From Heliocidaris erythrogramma (lineage: Eukaryota; Echinodermata; Echinoidea; Camarodonta; Echinometridae): a stretch of DNA of 64,000 nucleotides. The notes under the pieces are model-generated. The model saw nothing but the letters and a program-made list of their open reading frames with translations, made no database searches and was not told the DNA's origin. The translations under genes were made by a program, and so were the position numbers. Below are positions 57,657-64,000 of this stretch, piece by piece; within the stretch, counting starts at the first letter, position 1; the number at the start of each line of letters is the position of its first letter. Where the stretch lies: positions 3,716,873 through 3,780,872 of the forward strand of contig CM046853.1 of assembly GCA_025617745.1 (NCBI GenBank), given 5' to 3'.

Positions 57657-58375
57657 ATGGGGAATGAGATGAGCGAGGAAGGAGAGGGAGTACCGCAACA
57701 TCCAACCCCGATACCATACGAGAGGGGGAGACAGATACACGATGGTGGGGATGGTATGATGGGCAGGAGTTTAGGAGGTGCTCCTCAAGGGGCTGGTAGA
57801 GGAGGTAGTGTCAGTCCAGGAACAGGTGCTGGGATTGGTATCGGTAGAGGGACAGGTGGTGGTAGTGGTCGAGGTCGGGGAGGTGTTAATGACCAATCTG
57901 GTATAAGCGGTGGTCGAGGAAATGGTAGAGGTGGCAGAGGTGGTGGCATGTCGGGTCGGGGAGGACCTGGAAGAGGTACAGGAAGAGGTGTAGGAAGGGG
58001 TGAATCTGGACCAATGAGTGGGCCATCTGGGCTTTGGACCGGTCCAACTGTAGGTGGATCTACAATTGCAGGTGTTTCACCACCTCCCACAAGCGCAGCA
58101 AGTCCCGCTTTTGTGATTCCTGGAAGGGGTAGAGGAAGGGGAGATAATGGACCTACCCAAGTTCCTGGCAGTGTAGGAGTTAATGCAGGACCAAGACCGT
58201 CTAGTACTGCTCCGAGGACTAGTGGTGGCTCCCGCGTTCCGACCAAAGCGGCACCTCCAATGAATGAGCCTCCTGAAGCAGATCTAAGCCATTTGACGGA
58301 GGAAGAAAGAGCTCATATTCTGGCTGTTCTAAACAGGGCTAAGAATCTACAGGAGAGAGATGAGGAGAGAGTCAG
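57657..58375 (+). CDS. PCLO-like: Piccolo/Bassoon (Fife)-type active-zone protein, first coding exon
   Basis: This is a single exon of 239 codons ending in a split codon at a GTAAAA donor (58376). An in-frame TAG nine bases upstream supports the ATG. The start MGNEMSEEGEGVPQ is very close to vertebrate Piccolo (MGNEASLEGEGLPE) and Bassoon (MGNEVSLEGG). G2 with S6 fits an N-myristoylation site. Residues 45-190 are low-complexity G/R/S/P-rich (GRGRGG, GRGGPGRG). The end, EADLSHLTEEERAHILAVLN plus RAKNLQERDEERVR, is the Rab-effector helix shared by Piccolo (EADLSQLSEEERRQIAAVM), RIM (DLSHLTEEER) and rabphilin. These proteins build the presynaptic active zone. The zinc-finger exon that should follow is not in the next 5.6 kb. 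RIM is the alternative but does not start MGNE. Confidence 0.82.
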
Positions 58376-61300
58376 GTAAAAATATATAGACGTTTTTTTA
58401 ATAACTTTATAACCAAAGGAATCCTATGTTCATAATCATGTTCGTATTGCATGATTGTGCCAATGCAAAGAAAGAAAACGTTTGGCCTATTTCTGATAAA
58501 CAGCAATCTGTAGGCCTACTTTTATTTGAGGGTTAAAGTATGATAATTTGGCTTTCGTCTTTAGAAAATCAACATTACGCAAACGAAGGGTAACATAATT
58601 GGACCAACAAAAAAAAAGAGAATAAAAAAATATAGAGCATACCAGCAAAGGACTATTGCAGATTGGTAAAGTAGTGATGTGACTTCCATTATGTATACTT
58701 TTAAAGAGGGCGTGTCCTGGCGTGGCCTCTATAAAGAGCAAGTGTGTGGTTGAATGACACCCGTATGACAGCTTTTTTTAGTGCATGGTATGAGTAAACT
58801 GATTATGTACATCAATGTGTCTTTACTGTACGATTATAAATTTTATGAAAGGTAGGTGTATGCTATACAAAACTCAAATTCATCTTTGTTTTTCTCAAGT
58901 ATAACAATTATAACACACATTCTAATTGTAATTGTAATTAAGATTGGATTCATTATCATCGGTACAGAAGGAGACTTCCCGACGAAAATCAATCAAAAAA
59001 TGAAAATACTCCAGTTTGCGCAAACATTTTCTGAATCATATAGAACAGAACATAATTGTTTTTGTAACCTCATTGGCTGAAATGTCATAACATTCTGGAG
59101 ACTTATTGTTTGCATCATGTGCCAAATTAATACAATATCGTTACCGACATTTGATTCTTGAGCATTTTTTATACAAGAAATCATTTCTTAAAATTGTACC
59201 ACCTGGTCCTTCAGTGGTTAAAACGGACCGTAACACTAATCCACACCTTGTGAAATTATAGCAGAATCCTACGTAATTCTGTTACTGTCCGTGCGGAGTC
59301 GCCCAGAAGTCAAAAGACATTTTGTTTAAGGTTACAAGCATGACAAATTTGACAAGACAGTGTAGATCGGCTCAATAGGAGAAGACACACTGAAGATTTT
59401 CGTCTTATATTCATCGGAGTAAAATGCTCAGTATAAAATAGATGATTAATATAAAAGGTGCACATTCTCAAAGAAGAAGAAGAAAAAGAAAAGAATATTA
59501 GATAGCCAACAATTTCCTGAATGTGCACTTATAAAAACTAACTTATTTAGCGAATCATATATGTTTCGAAATTCCAGCAGTCATTAGATGAGCAATGAGT
59601 AACGTTCAGACTTCTCTCTCTCTAGAATTGCCTGTATCCCGTGACCATGTTGGTAAAATCGTGTGCGTATTATTGTTGAAGTATTTCATGGTTATCAGAT
59701 GAAATTTATGAATCATATCGTCTGACTAAGTCACTAAATTTTATTAAGATACAGATACATCAGTGGGAAACACATTCCGCGGAATATCCCTGACCGAACA
59801 AATGTATTCGTGTCATATCAATATTTTCTATGAGTCGTTATCATTCACGAAATGAATAAGCATGATATGTTCACATATATTAATGCAGCTATGTATTAAG
59901 AATAATTTTTCAAGAGCTTTGACATGATACTGTGTCCGTAGAAGAAGACTAATAATAAATAAGGAGGAAGGTCAAGTACTCAATATAGACTATTGATTTC
60001 CAAGACCATTTGAGCTTCACCATCTGCATGCACCAATGGCAAGACTATGATCGACCAGATACTGTGCCAGTTAAAGGCAAATTTCGACGTCGCTTGTTGC
60101 AGTTACAATTGAGATGTTGTTTGTGGGGGTAATAAACTGTTGTCATTTCTCAAACAATTCCAACAAGAAAGCAACTTTTATTCCTACAGTCTTATAAATA
60201 CGAGAGAAAGAGAGAACGTGCTTTCTCGAGGATGCGTATTAGTCTTATTATGAGATAACCTTTAAAATATCGGGGATGCGTGATATCTCCGTGACTATGA
60301 TTGTAGGTTATTAGGCTCTAGGCTCTACTGAGAATAAATGGAACACGGGGTGGGGGTACGGGATAATTACTGTCCCAATTTATATATAAAAAGTAGGATT
60401 TTGAACTTCCAGGCCAGTCACCGAGGGCCTTTAAAAAAAATCACACGCCAGTTACCCCCGGATTACCTCGCCTTTTCCTTCACACAGTAACTGCAAGAGA
60501 TTACCCCTCCCTCAATTTTCCCTTTCGGAAAAAAAATCAACACATTACTCATAATCTGAGCCTTTCCGCTCATTCTTAGGCGAACTCAATTTAATTTCAT
60601 TGTGTAGACAGCTCTATAATTCTGTTACTTATAAACATAAACCAAATCATTACAAAGAAAAAGAAATTTATTCGATGAATTTTATTGTTCGATAAATGTA
60701 AGTCATATAGGCATTTTGCAGTCAGCACCTGCTTGAAAGAGTTTTTACATCTGATGATTTTAAGCAAGGCTTAATAGACGATGAATATCATATTTTATAT
60801 ATAGAGGCATATTGGGAATGAGGATGTGATGTCATTACCACATTATTCAATTATAGTTTTTATTCTAATATCATAAATATTGTCTTCCAATATGTCCAGA
60901 GAAACTGAATTTCTTTAAGCCTTTGCCGAAGTTATAATACTAACACGTTATTGCATGCATGTACCTTCATGGATTCTTTTGTTGAAAATTAAAGCAAACC
61001 GAATATATTTTTTTTAATTTTGTAGATTCAAAAGCACGTGTGTGTGTGTGTGTGTGGGGGTGTGTGTGTTTAATCTTAAAAAATTCCCTAGCTTCTGATT
61101 TTAAAATAATAGATTCACGCAAAACTTGTTAATCTCCACAGGATGGTAAATGTAATCAGATTATAATAGGCATCAACAAGAGCAGTGAACACCTTTAACA
61201 GGTTTAAGATGAAAAAAATCATATTGATTTGTATCTAGTTCGTATTGAAGCTGTGGTTATTAGCGGTTCCCTATCATTCAAATCTTTTTGATTAAATATT

Positions 61301-61468
61301 TTACAACCATGATTTCCGTTGCACAACAGTAACTTCAGTGTGGTTTTATACTGTTTTATATTATGAGGAAAAGATGTACATGTATAACAACAAATACTGA
61401 TTGAAAGTTAAATCCCACGGCTGAGCGGTGAATGAGTAAATAAGCATACCCTACTCCTAATCAGCCAC
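58376..61468 (+). other. Presumed first coding intron of the Piccolo-type gene
   Basis: No cysteine-rich zinc-finger exon, no recognisable protein match and few repeats. A (GT)n run lies at 61039-61070. Confidence 0.5.
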
Positions 61469-61702
61469 AGTGGCGTAGCTCCATGGGCATCAAGAATCGA
61501 ATGGCGATTAAAAAATAAAAATAAAAGTAGGAAAGAAAGGGATACAAAGAAAGGGAGGGTGAAAGCAAGATGAAACGACTTCCGCCTATATACACCCTCC
61601 CTCACTCAGTGGCCTTGTTCTCTCACTTACCCACCTTGTAAGACCCCCCCCCCCCCCCAATGGCAACGATGTCCTCTCAACATGGACCCACGCTACGCCA
61701 TT
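61469..61702. mobile_element. hAT-like MITE (CAGTGGCGTAGC)
   Basis: CAGTGGCGTAGCTCCATG at the left and CATGGACCCACGCTACGCC at the right are inverted, about 230 bp apart, with a C-run inside. The final CACTG is altered, so no duplication can be shown. Confidence 0.65.
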
Positions 61703-63058
61703 AATCAACCTATCAACAATAAAGATATGTATAATATTATGTGAAAGACTGTGTAAAAAACACACGCCTTGTGAAAAAACATCACTTATTTAATTCGTCT
61801 CCCGCAGTTTTGGAAGTGATAATCATTGTGTAATTAATTCATTTCGTCAACCAGAAACACTATTAGCGGGTGCATCATGGCAGTAAATTCTTAATTTTTT
61901 TTGGTCATAAAACACACAAACATTTCTATTTTTTAATGATTACGTAAAATCTCGTTTATACTATAATTGAAGATTCCCTCCCTCAAACCAACTTTTGGTA
62001 TCTGCAGATCGAGGGTTTGCGTCATAGGCTATCACAATGTCTAAAACTCTGCAGAAGAAAATAGACTTTGAAACTGGAGAATGAAACATGATAAAATCAC
62101 ACTTTTATCTTCTCTTGAATCACAATTCGATTTGAAACATCAAACCCTTCACAAGGAGAGGTTGAATTGGTAATGGATGTTTTTATCCTGAATTGAGTGA
62201 AGGCACCAACCATATTTTGCATGAGGAATTTCAACCACACAAAATCAGAAACAGCATCTTATTGCGTAGATCTACATACACTCTTTGATCTCACATCAGT
62301 GACCTGATGATATTTGCAACCCCCCCCCCCCCAAAAAAAAAAAAAAAAAAAAACAGACAAGAGAAGAACAGGAAAGGCATTTCAAATTTATTTTTTGTAA
62401 GGATAAAATGCACAACAAAGGTCACAAAAAACAATATTGTAATACATGTATGTGCAAGAAAGACTGGACATGGTTTAATCAATGCATTGCAACATGTATT
62501 GTACATTGTAAAGTTGAGAAGTGGAAAATTCTTGAGGAGTAAGTTTTATGACTTTTCTTGATATACTATTCATGAAATGAATGCTCTATAGTTTAATACA
62601 ATTTTCACTTTTTATCAAATCACGGCCATAGGACCAGTATTTATAATCATTGAGAAGGAAACACACCTACACCTCATTCAATCAACAGCGTGATGAATTA
62701 TTCATGACACTCAGGAGCAAAATATGTTGTGGAATGGCAGGTGCCATTCGTGCCATTCATAAAGATATTGTTGTATTCTGAATTAATTTTAGCGCAGACC
62801 TCATAGCCTTGTCAAAAAGTGAAAATTCAATATATCTTAACTATTATTCAACATGAATTCGTCTTCATCTTTATAATGTGTAAAGCTCAGTTTGACACTT
62901 ATGGTAATTTTTTTTTAGTTTGTTACCGCTCAAAATTATTTACCAAGTTTGAGTTTTTACATCTATTATTATAGCAATGTAAGGAAATTACACAAACATT
63001 TATCAATATTAAAAAAGGTAATGGTGGTGACTTATTGTTAAAACACGACTCGAACCTT
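61703..63058. other. Intronic stretch, nothing recognised
   Basis: It contains a C-run/A-run switch at 62320-62353. AT-rich, no coding signal. Confidence 0.5.
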
Positions 63059-63062
63059 TTAA

Positions 63063-63694
63063 AGGGCCCCTGCAACCAAACGCAACCCAAATGCAAGTGT
63101 CTTGCTGTCGGTGTGCAGGGATGCATACAACTAAAATTACGTTATTCAAAAATCTAGGTATGTTTCATAGATTTTTAAATGTTTTTTTAAATATTTTTTC
63201 CAACATCCTATGCTCCACCCTAAAAAAAGCTCCAGATCTCATTCCTGCAATGACATCTGTCAATCATCAGTCAGTTATACTAACATTCTACAATAGACAG
63301 TAGAATGTAACTTCCCCCAGCTCAGCACATGCTCACAATTGAACTGCATGCTTTCAAACAATACCTCCTCATTCCATTCTTTTCCTGGTGATGCTACAGC
63401 ATGTCTGACATAGCAGCTACTATGTAGGCATTTTATGGTCTATTAGAACAGATCTCTGGCAAAGCTATATACCACTGCCTCTCCTTAGCTCACTAATGAT
63501 TGACAGATGATGTCACTGCAGGAATGAGATCTGGAGCATTTTTCAGGGTGGAGCTTAGCATGTTTGAGAAAATGATTTCAAAAAATATTTAAAAATCTAT
63601 GAAACATATTTAGATGTTTGAATAACAAAATATAAGTTGTATGCATCCCTGCACATCAACAGAAATTAACTTGCATTTGGGTTGCAGGGGACCT
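63063..63694. mobile_element. TTAA-flanked palindromic MITE (AGGGCCCCTGCAACC)
   Basis: AGGGCCCCTGCAACC at the left and GGTTGCAGGGGACCT at the right are flanked by TTAA (63059-63062, 63695-63698). Arms of about 210 bp pair (TGCAGGGATGCATACAACT, CATTCCTGCA, GATCTGGAGC). It resembles the other TTAA elements in the AGGG start and design, but the inside is different. Confidence 0.8.
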
Positions 63695-63698
63695 TTAA

Positions 63699-64000
63699 CC
63701 AAGATAATGCTACAGCACCATTGTCTCATAACTTTTTTTAAATCATAAGTCAAACAATTCGTTTTACATGATTAATATGGATGGAATCCACTTTGCACCA
63801 TTAGTTGTTGCTTTGTTCAATAACAAGAGCCCCAGGGGGCACGACGCTCACCCGAGGTGATCAATTCACATCTGGTGCATGTTCTCTCTAGCACCACCCG
63901 GAGATATGTTAGAAATTGAAACTACTAGGAGGATGTACATGAGATGATGTTAGAAATTAACATATTTCCCCCCCCCCCCCCCCGCCTGGTTCTGGAGAAG
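63699..64000. other. Window end, nothing recognised
   Basis: It ends in a C-run near 63968-63983. A CCAGGGGGCACGACGCTCACC word at 63833 may be the edge of another repeat. Confidence 0.3.

Noticed and set aside
57785-58246. Minus-strand proline-rich open frame of 153 codons
   Set aside because: It is the antisense of the glycine/arginine-rich part of the Piccolo-type exon.
1-64000. Endogenous retrovirus, LTR element or Polinton
   Set aside because: No reverse transcriptase, integrase, capsid or envelope-like frame and no paired long direct terminal repeats were seen.

Overview
The window is animal nuclear DNA: introns with GT/AG borders, very dense small repeats, long homopolymers and no operons. 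A three-copy histone H1 unit of the echinoid late-H1 type, together with the repeat content, points to a sea urchin (Echinoidea). I cannot name the species. Only a few kilobases are host coding sequence. The rest is a layered record of DNA transposons, Helentron-like elements, SINEs, satellites and nested palindromes.

Layout. (1) 0-11 kb: repeats only, including a degenerate ~180-bp repeat with TTACGTCA motifs, an inverted-repeat element carrying an interstitial telomeric tract, and a 2.3-kb nest of palindromic elements (7.9-10.2 kb). (2) 11.6-20.8 kb, plus strand: a complete four-exon DPM3 gene (dolichol-phosphate-mannose synthase subunit 3, 94 aa) whose introns hold three Helentron-like elements and a ~97-bp satellite with three-monomer higher-order structure. 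(3) 20.9-27 kb: a TTAA MITE, a 161-bp-repeat element and mostly empty sequence. (4) 27.1-34.5 kb, minus strand: a complete nine-coding-exon NCKIPSD/SPIN90 gene (628 aa; SH3, proline-rich region, leucine-rich C-terminal domain). (5) 34.5-41.4 kb: its 5' intron and upstream sequence with more repeats and a tRNA-derived SINE cluster. (6) 41.4-46.9 kb: a recent 1.8-kb tandem triplication carrying a frameshifted histone H1 in each copy. (7) 46.9-56.1 kb: hAT-like MITEs, poly-C/poly-G blocks, duplicated segments and microsatellites. (8) 57.66-58.38 kb, plus strand: the first coding exon of a Piccolo/Bassoon (Fife)-type presynaptic active-zone scaffold, whose later exons lie outside the window or were not found. 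(9) 58.4-64 kb: presumed intron with two MITEs.

The host genes are unrelated in function (ER glycosylation, actin/Nck signalling, chromatin, synapse), so this is an ordinary repeat-rich neighbourhood and not a functional cluster. The most interesting signal is in the repeats. Three Helentron-like families, each ending in a hairpin plus CTAGT, carry different repeated transcription-factor-like motifs: GTTGCCATGGTAAC (RFX X-box-like), GGGTCAAAGGTCA (nuclear-receptor DR1) and TGACGTCA (CRE). They sit inside or next to the introns of DPM3 and NCKIPSD.
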